Counted from the first letter of the stretch, positions 53,387-62,880 are shown. The stretch: DNA of 64,000 nt from Ectothiorhodospiraceae bacterium (GCA_003565775.1 PXAT01000161.1:1-64000), one strand, 5' to 3'. A program made the numbers and translations. Notes: generated by a model not told the origin, from the sequence alone.

Positions 53387-54733
53387 ATGGCACGCATCCT
53401 GGTCATCGAGGACGAAGACATCATCCGTCGGGCACTGCGCCGACTGCTGGAACGCCAGCAACACCGGGTCCAGGACGCCGAATCCATCGAAGAGGCCCGT
53501 GCCTCGTGGGATCTGGCGGGCTTCGACCTGATCATCGCTGACCTGCGCCTGCCCGGAGAACCGGGCACCGCGGTGCTGACGCTGGCCCCCGAGGTACCCA
53601 GTATCATCATGACCAGCTATGCCAGCGTGCGCTCGGCCGTGGAGGCGATGAAACAGGGGGCGGTGGACTACATCGCCAAACCGTTCGACAACGACGAACT
53701 GCTGCTGACCGTGCAGCGCGCACTCAAGGAAAACCGTCTCGAGCGCCAGAACGCGGCACTGCAGGCGGATCTCGAGCGCAACTACCCGGTGGCGGGGATC
53801 GTTGGCAGCTGCGGCGCGATGCAGGACGTGTTCGACCGGATCGGCAAGGTCGCGCCGACCGACACCACGGTGCTGGTCCTCGGCGAATCGGGCACCGGCA
53901 AGGAACTGGTCGCACGCGCGCTGCACGCCAACAGCAAGCGTGCTGATGGCCCCCTGATCGCGGTGAACTGTGCCGCAATCCCGGAATCTCTGATCGAGGC
54001 GGAACTGTTCGGCCACGAGAAAGGCGCCTTCACCGGTGCCGTCGGCATGCGGCAGGGACTGGTCGAGGCTGCCAATGGCGGAACCTTGTTCCTTGACGAA
54101 ATCGGCGAACTGCCGCCGGCCGCGCAGGCGCGTCTGCTGCGCGTGCTGCAGGAAGGCGAGATCCGACGCGTCGGTTCGGCGGCCTCGCGTCAGGTGGACG
54201 TACGACTGGTTGCGGCGACCCATCGCGACCTGGCACGGCTGTCGGAGAGCGGGGAGTTTCGCGAGGACCTCTACTTCCGCATCAACGTCATGGAGATCCG
54301 CTTGCCGCCGCTGCGGGAACGGGGCGAAGACGTGGTCGAACTGGCACGGTTTCTTCTGGAGCGCGGCTGCGAGCGGCTCAATCAGCCGCCGATGCGCTTT
54401 TCCAACGGTGCGCTGGACGCAATCCGCAATTACAGCTGGCCCGGCAATGTGCGCGAACTGGAAAACGCCATCGAACGGGCAGTAATCCTCAGCGACACCA
54501 CCGTGCTGACGCCCGACCTGCTGGGCATGAACGACCGCAGCGCGAACAGTCGGCGGGAGAGTGCGACGCCGGACCTGTCACTGGAAGATTATTTCTGCCA
54601 GTACGTGCGCGAGCACGAAGACACCCTGACCGAGACGGAACTGGCGAGGCGGCTGGGTATCAGTCGCAAGGCGCTGTGGGAAAAACGTCAGAGGCTTGGC
54701 CTTCCACGAGCTCGCAAACAACGACAGACTTGA
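53387..54733 (+). CDS. cbrB: NtrC-family sigma-54 response regulator (CbrB-like)
   Basis: 448 aa from ATG 53387; the ORF-track start lies inside cbrA. Receiver 1-115 with phospho-Asp52 (LIIADLRLPG), AAA+ domain with Walker A GESGTGKE (about 166-173), GAFTGA loop for sigma-54 contact (near 216), DEIGELPPAAQARLLRVLQEGE, R-finger block FREDLYFRINV, and a C-terminal Fis-type helix-turn-helix (LARRLGISRKALWEKRQRLG). Likely partner of the CbrA-like kinase. Confidence 0.92.
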   Translation: MARILVIEDEDIIRRALRRLLERQQHRVQDAESIEEARASWDLAGFDLIIADLRLPGEPGTAVLTLAPEVPSIIMTSYASVRSAVEAMKQGAVDYIAKPFDNDELLLTVQRALKENRLERQNAALQADLERNYPVAGIVGSCGAMQDVFDRIGKVAPTDTTVLVLGESGTGKELVARALHANSKRADGPLIAVNCAAIPESLIEAELFGHEKGAFTGAVGMRQGLVEAANGGTLFLDEIGELPPAAQARLLRVLQEGEIRRVGSAASRQVDVRLVAATHRDLARLSESGEFREDLYFRINVMEIRLPPLRERGEDVVELARFLLERGCERLNQPPMRFSNGALDAIRNYSWPGNVRELENAIERAVILSDTTVLTPDLLGMNDRSANSRRESATPDLSLEDYFCQYVREHEDTLTETELARRLGISRKALWEKRQRLGLPRARKQRQT

Positions 54734-55047
54734 CCCGGTTCCGCGGACGGGCGGGCCGATGGCGTGGCGTTTGATGTCACAAACCGTAACACTGTATTGT
54801 CGGTGAACCGGTTCGCCGTCGGGAAGCCCTGGACGGAGGCGTGAATCCCGTGTCTTCCGGGCTTGTCGGAAGTGATGGATGACTCGCCAGGGACGGACCG
54901 TGTCGCACAGTAATGCGCCGGCCATGCGCCGGACTGCTAGGCTAGCTGTAAGCGCCGCGAGGCGTGCATAACATAACGATCTCGGCGAGGCGCTAAAGCT
55001 GTTCGTTGCCGGCGACCTTACCTTTTCCAGAGAGGAGGAACGACATC
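54734..55047. other. Intergenic region and acs leader
   Basis: 314 bp with no gene. It contains TGCGCCGG twice (near 54914 and 54926) and an imperfect inverted repeat (AGCTGTAAGCGCC at 54944, GGCGCTAAAGCT at 54989) that could form a leader hairpin before acs. No convincing sigma-54 promoter and no run of A-rich Hfq-type CA motifs as in the Pseudomonas crcZ RNA, which sits after cbrB. Confidence 0.5.
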
Positions 55048-56985
55048 ATGGCAGAGAAGATCTATCCGGTTCCGGAAGCCGTTGCCAAGGCTGCTCATAT
55101 TGATCGAGCGGCCTACGAAGAGATGTATCGCCGGTCCATCGAAGACAGGGACAATTTCTGGGCCGAACAGGCCGAGCGCCTGCGCTGGACCAAACGCTGG
55201 GACAAGGTCGACAACTCCGATCTGACCGAGGGCCGGATCAGCTGGTTCGAGGGCGGCAAGCTGAACGTCGCCGACAACTGCCTCGATCGACATGTCGAGA
55301 CGCGCGGTGATCAGACGGCAATCATCTGGGAGCCGGATGATCCGAAAAAGGACGAGGCCCAGCACATCACCTACCGGGATCTGCACGAGCGGGTCTGCCG
55401 GTTCGCCAATGCCCTGAAGGAACATGGCGTCAAGAAGGGTGACCGGGTCTGCATCTATCTGCCCATGATTCCCGAGGCCGCGGTGGCCATGCTGGCCTGT
55501 GCCCGCATCGGCGCCGTCCATTCCATCGTCTTCGGGGGCTTCTCGCCGCAGGCTCTGCAGGACCGGATCCAGAACGCCGACTGTCAGGTGGTGATTACCG
55601 CCGACGAAAGCGCTCGCGGCGGCCGTGCCTTCCCGCTCAAGGCCAATGCCGACGTGGCGCTGGAAGAATGCCCGAACGTCAAGACCATGTTCGTGGTGAA
55701 GCGCACCGGCGGCAACGTGGACTGGACCGAAGGACGTGACGTCTGGTTCCACGAGGCCGTGGCCAAGGTATCCGCCGACTGTCCGGCCGAGGAAATGGAT
55801 GCCGAGGATCCGCTGTTCATCCTCTACACCTCCGGCTCCACCGGCATGCCGAAGGGCGTGCTGCACACCACTGGCGGCTATCTGCTCGGCGCCAGCATGA
55901 CCCACGAGTACATATTCGATTACAAGGATGGCGAGGTCTATTGGTGCACCGCGGATGTCGGCTGGGTCCCCGGCCACACCTACATCGTCTACGGCCCGCT
56001 GGCGAACGGCGCCACCACGCTGATGTTCGAAGGCGTGCCCACCTATCCGGACGCCGGCCGGTTCTGGGACGTGGTGGACAAGCACAAGGTTGCGATCTTC
56101 TACACCGCACCCACCGCAATCCGGGCGCTGATGGGTCAGGGTGACGATTTCGTCAATCGCGCCGATCTCGGCTCGCTGCGCCTGCTGGGCAGCGTGGGTG
56201 AGCCGATCAACCCGGAGGCCTGGGAGTGGTACTACCGGGTGGTCGGTAAGGAACGCTGCCAGATCGTGGACACCTGGTGGCAGACCGAAACCGGTTCGAT
56301 CCTGATCACGCCGCTGCCCGGCGCCACGGATCTCAAGCCGGGCGCAGCCAGCAAGCCGTTCTTCGGTGTCGAACCGCAACTGGTGGACAACGAAGGCAAC
56401 GTGCTGGAGGGCGCCACGTCCGGCAACCTCTGCATCACCCACGCCTGGCCGTCGATGATGCGCACCATCTACGGGGACCATAAGCGGTTCATCGAAACCT
56501 ATCTGTCTGCCTACAAGGGCAAGTACTTCACCGGCGATGGTGCGAGACGCGACGAGGACGGCTACTACTGGATTACCGGCCGCGTCGACGACGTGCTGAA
56601 CGTGTCCGGTCACCGCATGGGCACGGCCGAAATCGAGAGTGCCCTGGTGCTGCATTCCAGCGTGTCCGAGGCCGCCGTGGTCGGGTTCCCGCATGACATC
56701 AAGGGCCAGGGCATCTACGCCTATGTCACCCTGATGGCCGGGCAGGAACCGTCAGACGATCTCAAGCAGGAGCTGGTCGCCATTATCCGCAAGGAAATCG
56801 GCGCCATTGCCAAGCCGGACTTCATTCAGTGGGCACCGGGCCTGCCGAAGACCCGGTCCGGCAAGATCATGCGCCGCATCCTGCGCAAGGTCGCCTGCAA
56901 CGAGCTGGACAGCCTCGGCGACACCAGCACGCTGGCCGACCCTGCAGTGGTCGACGAGCTGATCGAGAATCGCGCCAACCGTTAA
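55048..56985 (+). CDS. acs: Acetyl-CoA synthetase
   Basis: Makes acetyl-CoA from acetate, ATP and CoA via acetyl-AMP. 645 aa from ATG 55048, preceded by AGGAGG. AMP-binding motif [22 protein letters not shown] acetate/ATP pocket, [23 protein letters not shown] hinge region (here in two parts), and the C-terminal [11 protein letters not shown] whose Lys is the acetylation-controlled catalytic residue. It stands alone with a strong terminator and is flanked by two SLC5-kinase sets, suggesting direct regulation by acetate- or carbon-sensing kinases. Confidence 0.97.
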   Translation: MAEKIYPVPEAVAKAAHIDRAAYEEMYRRSIEDRDNFWAEQAERLRWTKRWDKVDNSDLTEGRISWFEGGKLNVADNCLDRHVETRGDQTAIIWEPDDPKKDEAQHITYRDLHERVCRFANALKEHGVKKGDRVCIYLPMIPEAAVAMLACARIGAVHSIVFGGFSPQALQDRIQNADCQVVITADESARGGRAFPLKANADVALEECPNVKTMFVVKRTGGNVDWTEGRDVWFHEAVAKVSADCPAEEMDAEDPLFILYTSGSTGMPKGVLHTTGGYLLGASMTHEYIFDYKDGEVYWCTADVGWVPGHTYIVYGPLANGATTLMFEGVPTYPDAGRFWDVVDKHKVAIFYTAPTAIRALMGQGDDFVNRADLGSLRLLGSVGEPINPEAWEWYYRVVGKERCQIVDTWWQTETGSILITPLPGATDLKPGAASKPFFGVEPQLVDNEGNVLEGATSGNLCITHAWPSMMRTIYGDHKRFIETYLSAYKGKYFTGDGARRDEDGYYWITGRVDDVLNVSGHRMGTAEIESALVLHSSVSEAAVVGFPHDIKGQGIYAYVTLMAGQEPSDDLKQELVAIIRKEIGAIAKPDFIQWAPGLPKTRSGKIMRRILRKVACNELDSLGDTSTLADPAVVDELIENRANR

Positions 56986-57015
56986 ATCCGGTGGTGAATC
57001 GACGCATGATCGGTC

Positions 57016-57050
57016 AAACGCCGTGGTTCTCCGGGACCACGGCGTTTTTT
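57016..57050 (+). terminator. Rho-independent terminator of acs
   Basis: AAACGCCGTGGT / ACCACGGCGTTT, 12-bp perfect stem, 8-nt loop, then TTT. About 30 bp after the acs stop. Confidence 0.88.
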
Positions 57051-57182
57051 CATGTCCGACCGATCGCTGCGCCCGACACGGAAAAACGGTTACCCTTTCC
57101 ATTGCAACGATAAAAAGAACGCCCCCAGCGCATCATCAGAATGCGGGGGCAACCAGCCGCACCGGAGGAGCAGACTGCCATC

Positions 57183-57554
57183 ATGGCCAAACATATCCTG
57201 ATCGTGGATGACGAACCGAACATCGTGCTCTCGCTGGAGTTCCTGATGCGCAAGCGCGGTTACACCGTGACCACCGCGAGCGATGGCGAAGAGGCACTGC
57301 GTCTGGTGGATGAACACAAGCCGGACCTGGTGCTGCTGGATGTCATGATGCCTCGCATGGACGGCTACCAGGTCTGCGAGGTCCTGCGCGGACGCGATGA
57401 TCTCAAGGATCTGCGCATCATCATGCTGACCGCCAAGGGGCGGGACGTGGAGCGGGAAAAGGGACTGTCCATGGGTGCCGACGAATACATCACCAAGCCC
57501 TTCTCCACCCAGGAGGTGGTCACACGGGTCGAGCAGGTACTGGGCGGGGAATGA
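57183..57554 (+). CDS. Single-domain response regulator (CheY-like)
   Basis: 123 aa, receiver only. Acidic pocket DDEPN, phospho-Asp53 in LVLLDVMMPRMD, Thr in IMLTAKG and Lys in YITKPFS. ATG 57183 chosen; the ORF-track extension lacks conserved sequence. No output domain, so it must act through protein contact or as a phosphate shuttle. It overlaps the next gene by 4 bp, and begins the right-hand SLC5-kinase set. Confidence 0.9.
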   Translation: MAKHILIVDDEPNIVLSLEFLMRKRGYTVTTASDGEEALRLVDEHKPDLVLLDVMMPRMDGYQVCEVLRGRDDLKDLRIIMLTAKGRDVEREKGLSMGADEYITKPFSTQEVVTRVEQVLGGE

Positions 57555-58753
57555 TCGCCGACTGGCGATGGCCTTTGCTGGCGACCGGCGCCATCCTGGC
57601 GGCGGTGCTGCTCTGGCTGTCACTGGCCATTGCCGGCAATACCGGCTGGCGAACCGCAGGCCTGCTGGCGAGCGGAGTGATCATGGGCGCTCTGCCCTGG
57701 CGGTTTATTGCCCTGCGGCGAGGACGCGCCGAACGTCTGGAAGCGGTGCTGCGCGGTATCCGCGAAGGCGTCATCCTGTGCGACGAGCACGGCACCATCC
57801 TGTTCTGCAATCCGGCGGTCAAGCGCATCCTCGGGGACAACCGGCAGATCCGCCCCGGCGGCTCGCTGTACGGCGTCTGGACGCAGCGGCCCGTGGAACA
57901 GACGCTGCAGTTGCTGCGCCGACGTTGCCAGCGCAATCCGCGCGCAGACCGGCTCACGGAGTTCGTCTGTGCCACACGCGACGACGGCCTGCTGCTTCAC
58001 TGTCGCATGAGCCTGCTGCCCAGCGACTCCATCTGGTCGTCGTGTTTCCTGCTTTCGTTCGACGATATCGGCCGCCAGACCCACGCCCTGGGCCGCCGCG
58101 ATCGCAGTCTGCGCGAAGCGATAACCGCGCTCCGCGCGCCGCTGGCCAGCCTGCGGGCGGCAGCCGAAAATGTGGCGCTGGAGAAGGACCTGAGCGATGA
58201 CGATCGGCAACTGTTCGAGGCCATGATCGTCCGCGAGAGTCGTGAACTCAGCCGTCGTTTCGACTACATGGCAAGCGAAAGCGAAGTGGTGATCGCGGCG
58301 CCGTTCAGCATGGCCGACATCCATTCCAGCGACCTGCTCGCCAGTATCCGGCTGCGACGGGGACCGAGCCTGCCGCGCCTGATGGAACACGGCGAGCCCT
58401 GCTGGCTGCACGCCGAAACCCATTCCCTGAGCCTGATTCTGGATCATCTGCTGAGCCGTCTGCGCCAGGAACACGGGGTACGCGCAGCGCTGCTGCAGGT
58501 GCGGCCCGGCGACCGCCGCGTCTATCTGGAATGCCTCTGGCGCGGACGCCCGATCGCCACCGCGGTGCTCGAGCACTGGCTGACAGAGCCGCTGTGCGGC
58601 ATCAGTGGCTCCACCAACACGCGTGACGTGCTGGAACGGCATGACAGTACCGCCTGGAGCCGACGCCACCCCAGCTATCGCGATGCCGCGCAATTGACCA
58701 TTCCCTTGCCGGCGGCAAGACACCAACGTGAAAGGCTGCTACAGGCGGGATGA
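57551..58753 (+). CDS. Membrane PAS protein with a degenerate histidine-kinase core
   Basis: 400 aa. Two N-terminal membrane helices (about 7-29, 35-52), a PAS domain (about 60-170; RGIREGVILCDEHGTILFCNPAVKRIL begins it), then a helical region that aligns with a kinase DHp domain, but where HELRTPL is expected the sequence is TALRAPLASL with Thr192 in place of His. The region after it keeps helix-like spacing (LSLILDHLLSRLRQ) but lacks the N-box Asn and the G boxes. Probable pseudokinase. ATGA overlap with the receiver gene implies a shared job; function otherwise unknown. Confidence 0.7.
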   Translation: MIADWRWPLLATGAILAAVLLWLSLAIAGNTGWRTAGLLASGVIMGALPWRFIALRRGRAERLEAVLRGIREGVILCDEHGTILFCNPAVKRILGDNRQIRPGGSLYGVWTQRPVEQTLQLLRRRCQRNPRADRLTEFVCATRDDGLLLHCRMSLLPSDSIWSSCFLLSFDDIGRQTHALGRRDRSLREAITALRAPLASLRAAAENVALEKDLSDDDRQLFEAMIVRESRELSRRFDYMASESEVVIAAPFSMADIHSSDLLASIRLRRGPSLPRLMEHGEPCWLHAETHSLSLILDHLLSRLRQEHGVRAALLQVRPGDRRVYLECLWRGRPIATAVLEHWLTEPLCGISGSTNTRDVLERHDSTAWSRRHPSYRDAAQLTIPLPAARHQRERLLQAG

Positions 58754-58808
58754 CGGCAACGACCGGGACAACGACTATCCTGAGCAGAAACCGGATGCGG
58801 AGAGCGGT

Positions 58809-59036
58809 ATGAGTGAGCAGCCCGGCCGGATACGAGAACGACTGATCGTGCTGGTGCTGCTCGGCGCCATCGCCTTCAACTTTCCGATCCTGGCCCTGTT
58901 TGCAAGGGAGGGGCAGATCGCCGGGATCCCGTTGCTGGTGATCTACCTGTTCCTCGCCTGGGCCGTTTTCATCGTCGCCACCTGGTGGATCGTCGGGCGC
59001 CGACCGAGAGAACGGACAACGCGGGGCCAGCGCTGA
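58809..59036 (+). CDS. Small two-helix membrane protein preceding second SLC5 kinase
   Basis: 75 aa from ATG 58809 (GGAG upstream); the ORF-track extension is part of the pseudokinase region. Two hydrophobic helices (LIVLVLLGAIAFNFPILALF and IPLLVIYLFLAWAVFIVATWW) and a basic end (GRRPRERTTRGQR). The kinase ATG follows 1 bp after the stop. Same architecture as the gene at 50252 though the sequence differs. Possible symporter small subunit. Confidence 0.75.
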   Translation: MSEQPGRIRERLIVLVLLGAIAFNFPILALFAREGQIAGIPLLVIYLFLAWAVFIVATWWIVGRRPRERTTRGQR

Positions 59037-59037
59037 C

Positions 59038-61797
59038 ATGCCGCCATGGATTTTCCTGCTCGCTCCGTTCCTGTATCTGGCGCTGTTGTTTGCCATCGCT
59101 TATATGGCAGACCGGCGCGCTTACACCGCCCGTTCGCTGGTCAACAACCCGTACGTCTACACCCTGAGTATCGCCGTCTACTGCACGGCCTGGACCTTTT
59201 ACGGCAGTGTCGGCCGCGCCGCCGAGGATGGCGTCAGCTTCCTCACCATCTACCTCGGGCCGACACTGATGGCAGGCCTCTGGTGGATCGTGTTGCGCAA
59301 GATGATTCGTATCAGCAAGGTACACCGGATCACGTCGATCGCCGACTTCATCGCGTCGCGATACGGCAAGAGCATGCTGCTGGGGGGCCTGGCGACCTTC
59401 ATTGCGGTGATCGGCATCATTCCCTACATCGCGCTGCAGCTTAAAGCGGTGTCTGCGAGCTTCGACGTGCTACTGAGCTTCCCGGACGCGGCGCCCCCCG
59501 GCGATGTCGGTATCCTGCAGGACAAGGCGCTCTGGGTCGCCGCTCTGCTGGCCTTGTTCAGCATTCTGTTCGGCACCCGCCACATCGACACCACGGAGCG
59601 GCTCGAAGGCATGGTGGTGGCGGTGGCCTTCGAGTCCGTGATCAAGCTGCTGGCGTTTCTCGCGGTCGGCGTGTTCGTCACTTTCATGCTGTTCAACGGT
59701 CCGGCCGACCTGTTCGGTCAGGCCTCGGCCGTGCCGGCAGTCGGCGAGTTGCTGTCCTTTTCCGGCCTGCCCGGCGGTTACGGCAACTGGATGGCACTGA
59801 CCCTGTTGTCGATGGCCGCGATCCTGTTTCTTCCGCGGCAGTTCCAGGTCACGGTGGTGGAGAATGTCAATGAAGACCACCTGCGCACAGCCGCCTGGCT
59901 GTTTCCCCTCTACCTGCTGCTGATCAACCTGTTCGTGCTGCCGATCGCGATAGCGGGGTTGCTGTATTTCGGTGACGGCCAGGTGGATCCGGACAACTTC
60001 GTGCTGGCCCTGCCACTGGCCGAGGGACGGGAGATGCTCGCTCTGTTCGTCTATCTCGGCGGGTTTTCGGCGGCGACGGGCATGGTCATCGTCGCCTCCA
60101 TCGCGCTGGCCATCATGGTCAGTAACGATCTGCTGATGCCGGGCATCCTGCGCCTGCGCAACCGGCAGTTGCTGCAACGGGTCAATTTGCAGCGACTGAT
60201 CATCAACCTGCGCCGGGTGGTGATCGTCGCCGTCCTGCTGCTGGGCTACATGTATTTCCGGCTGATTGCAGATGCGTATGCGCTGGTGAGCATCGGCCTG
60301 ATTTCGTTTGTCGCGGTGGCCCAGTTCGCGCCGCCGATCCTGATCGGCATGTACTGGAAGGGCGCCAGCCGACTGGGCGCCCTGCTCGGCCTGACTGCCG
60401 GTTTCCTGATCTGGGCGTACACCCTGATGCTGCCGTCGCTGGTGGAGCCTGGCTGGCTGCCGGCCAGCTTCACCGACAGTGGCATCCCTGGTGCCGAGTG
60501 GCTGCACCCTTATCAACTGTTCGGTCTGACCGGAATGAACCCGATCACGCACGCCCTGTTCTGGTCGTGGCTGTTCAATATCGGCCTGCTGGTGACGGTC
60601 TCGGTGTTCGGCCGACAGACCGCCATCGAACGGATTCAGGCGGCGCTGTTCGTGGACGCCTTTCTGCGCTCCGAGCGGGATGTGCGCTTCTGGCAGGGCA
60701 CCACCAGCGTCAGCGATCTCGAGACCCTGCTGGCACGTTTCGTCGGTCCGAGCCAGGCGGCCAGCACCATCCGTCACTACAGTCGCGACGGCCGCAAGCA
60801 GCTGCGAGGCAATGATCAGGTACCGGCGGATCTGCTGAATCAGGCTGAACGGCTGCTGGCCGGCACCATCGGTTCGTCCTCGGCGCGGGTGCTGGTGTCC
60901 TCCATCGTCAAGGGCGAAGCCTTGACCATGGAGGGTGTCATGGAACTGCTCGACGCCACCTCGCGGGCCATCGAATACAGCCACCGACTGGAGGAAAAAT
61001 CCCAGGAACTGGAGCAGGCCACCAGCGAACTGCGGGCGGCCAACGAGCGGCTGCAGGAACTGGACCGGTTGAAGGACGAGTTCGTCTCCATGGTCAGTCA
61101 CGAACTGCGGACGCCACTTACCTCGATACGCGCATTCGCCGAAATCCTGCAGGATGACGCCGATATATCACGGGAGCAGCAGGAGGAGTTTCTCAGCGTG
61201 ATCGTCGCCGAGAGCGAACGGCTGACGCGACTGATCAACCAGGTGCTGGACCTGTCCAAGATCGAGAGCGGCTGGGGCGAATGGCGCCTGCGGGACCTGG
61301 AACTGGGCGAGATCATCGAAGTGGCACGGCGGGCCACCTCACAACTGTTCAGTGACAGCAACGTCGGCTTGAAAATGCACGATCCCGGCATCCCCTGCAA
61401 CATCAAGGGCGATGCCGATCGCCTGATCCAGCTGGTCATCAATCTGCTGTCCAACGCCGTGAAATTTACCGACCCCGCGGCCGGCGACGTGGAGATTTCC
61501 TGGGACCGGACGGCTCGCGGCATCGAACTGCGGGTGCGGGATCGTGGCCCCGGCATCGCCCCGGAAGAACAGGAAAGGATCTTCGAGAAGTTCCACCAGA
61601 TCAGCGACCAGCAGGCCGGCAAGCCCAAGGGTAGCGGCCTTGGTCTGGCGATCTGTCGGCGCATTGCCGAGCTGCACTGGGGTCATGTGCGACTGGAGAG
61701 TCAGCCCGGCGAGGGTGCGACCTTCATCGTGCTGCTGCCCGAGGCCGGCGGTGACCATTGCGACGTACAGACGGATGGCCGGCGCAGCGAAAGCTGA
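59038..61797 (+). CDS. SLC5 symporter-domain sensor histidine kinase (CrbS-like, no PAS)
   Basis: 919 aa. Residues 1-540: about 13 membrane helices of the sodium/solute symporter fold (YCTAWTFYGSVGRAAEDG, LPRQFQVTVVEN). About 560-640: STAC-like linker (TIRHYSRDGRKQLRGN). A short coiled coil, then HisKA MVSHELRTPLTSIRAFAE with His687, HATPase N-box VINLLSNAVKF, RDRGPGIAP, GSGLGLAI. It lacks the PAS of the left-hand kinase. Close to CrbS, the kinase that controls acs in Vibrio and Pseudomonas, but here paired with a lone receiver instead of a LuxR-type regulator. Confidence 0.86.
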   Translation: MPPWIFLLAPFLYLALLFAIAYMADRRAYTARSLVNNPYVYTLSIAVYCTAWTFYGSVGRAAEDGVSFLTIYLGPTLMAGLWWIVLRKMIRISKVHRITSIADFIASRYGKSMLLGGLATFIAVIGIIPYIALQLKAVSASFDVLLSFPDAAPPGDVGILQDKALWVAALLALFSILFGTRHIDTTERLEGMVVAVAFESVIKLLAFLAVGVFVTFMLFNGPADLFGQASAVPAVGELLSFSGLPGGYGNWMALTLLSMAAILFLPRQFQVTVVENVNEDHLRTAAWLFPLYLLLINLFVLPIAIAGLLYFGDGQVDPDNFVLALPLAEGREMLALFVYLGGFSAATGMVIVASIALAIMVSNDLLMPGILRLRNRQLLQRVNLQRLIINLRRVVIVAVLLLGYMYFRLIADAYALVSIGLISFVAVAQFAPPILIGMYWKGASRLGALLGLTAGFLIWAYTLMLPSLVEPGWLPASFTDSGIPGAEWLHPYQLFGLTGMNPITHALFWSWLFNIGLLVTVSVFGRQTAIERIQAALFVDAFLRSERDVRFWQGTTSVSDLETLLARFVGPSQAASTIRHYSRDGRKQLRGNDQVPADLLNQAERLLAGTIGSSSARVLVSSIVKGEALTMEGVMELLDATSRAIEYSHRLEEKSQELEQATSELRAANERLQELDRLKDEFVSMVSHELRTPLTSIRAFAEILQDDADISREQQEEFLSVIVAESERLTRLINQVLDLSKIESGWGEWRLRDLELGEIIEVARRATSQLFSDSNVGLKMHDPGIPCNIKGDADRLIQLVINLLSNAVKFTDPAAGDVEISWDRTARGIELRVRDRGPGIAPEEQERIFEKFHQISDQQAGKPKGSGLGLAICRRIAELHWGHVRLESQPGEGATFIVLLPEAGGDHCDVQTDGRRSES

Positions 61798-61805
61798 ACG
61801 TCGAC

Positions 61806-62492
61806 TCAGCGGCTCCCTAGCAGATCCGGTACCGGTTCCAGCGTCGTCAGTTCCACATCCGGGGGCTCGGGCAACCGCTCGCGGACCGCACCGCTGCGAT
61901 TGATCCAGGCAACCCGAAAGCCGAACGCGGCCGCACCGGCCACGTCCCAGGCGTTTGACGAATGAAACAGGATCTCCGCGGCAGACACGTCCAGTGCGTC
62001 CACTGCCAGTTGATAGACGCGCGGATCGGGCTTGTAGATGCCGAGTGCATCCACGGAAAGAATCCGGTCCAGACTGTCATCCAGACCGGCACTGCGGCTG
62101 GCATGCGTCAGGGTCTGCTCGGTGCCGTTGGACAGGATCGCGGTTTGCATGCCGCGCTGCTGCAGGGTTCGCAGCGCGGCCGGCGCCTCCGGATAGCACG
62201 TCAACTCCCGATAGGCCGCCAGCAAGTCGTCGGTGAGACCTTCCGGCTCCACGCCGAAGGCTTCCAGCGCATGCAACAATGCATCTTCGGTGATGTGGTC
62301 GAAATCGGCGTATCGCCCCATCAGGCTGCGCAACCAGGTGTATTCGAGCTGCTTCTGCCGCCAAAGCGCGCTCACCGCCGACGCCTGGCTCCCCAGCCGC
62401 TCCCGGTGCCGCGCCACCGCGGAATGGACATCAAACAGGGTGCCATAGGCGTCGAAGACGCAGGCGCGGATCGCAGGTGAGAAACGTGACAT
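61806..62492 (-). CDS. HAD-like (S)-2-haloacid dehalogenase family hydrolase
   Basis: 228 aa from ATG 62492 (AAGGAG 9 bp upstream; the GTG at 62501 is too close to it). Nucleophile CVFDAYGTLFDV, motif II ILSNGTEQTL, Lys in YKPDPRVYQLA, and SSNAWDVAGAAAFGFRVAW match L-2-haloacid dehalogenases, with the Ser-Asn-Asp set of that family. Natural substrate uncertain. Convergent with the SLC5 kinase, 8 bp apart. Confidence 0.88.
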   Translation of the reverse strand: MSRFSPAIRACVFDAYGTLFDVHSAVARHRERLGSQASAVSALWRQKQLEYTWLRSLMGRYADFDHITEDALLHALEAFGVEPEGLTDDLLAAYRELTCYPEAPAALRTLQQRGMQTAILSNGTEQTLTHASRSAGLDDSLDRILSVDALGIYKPDPRVYQLAVDALDVSAAEILFHSSNAWDVAGAAAFGFRVAWINRSGAVRERLPEPPDVELTTLEPVPDLLGSR

Positions 62493-62880
62493 GGGAGACA
62501 CTCCTTTGTGGTCCTGCCGTCCCGAACGATCATCAGAAGTCTGTTGCCTCAGGGCTCAAGCATGCCACCCCCGCCCCCGGACCGCGACACGGACACCGGC
62601 AGAGCTCGTGGCGGCCCGGCTGTCCTGTGCCATCAGTGCGGGGCCGATGCTGCCAGGCATGTCGACAGATGACATGCCGGAGACGGCCGGCGTCTGAATG
62701 CCGATTCGGAGCAACGCGCCGTGATGTGCCCGGACGAGGATCGGTGGCTCAATCCACGCGTCACCGATGTCCAGCACATGCTGATCGATCGCGGCGGCGA
62801 CGGGATCACCCGGACCATCTCTCCGCTGCGCCAGGGTTCCGATAAAACGTCCCGTTTCACAAGCGTGTATCGAGACCTCG
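62493..62880. other. Intergenic region without a supported gene
   Basis: 388 bp. Small open frames exist on the minus strand (75 and 73 codons in the track) but none has a good start or recognisable domain. One minus frame runs from the end of the chemotaxis gene to 62556 and looks mildly protein-like (VLDIGDAWIEPPILVRAHHG), so a decayed gene is possible. Confidence 0.45.

Noticed and set aside
54760-54790. Possible sigma-54 promoter (TGGCGTGGCGTTTGAT) before acs
   Set aside because: The -12 GC element is missing at the required spacing from the -24 GG.
54734-55047. Possible crcZ-like small RNA downstream of the cbrB-like gene
   Set aside because: No series of A-rich CA motifs, no sigma-54 promoter and no terminator before acs.
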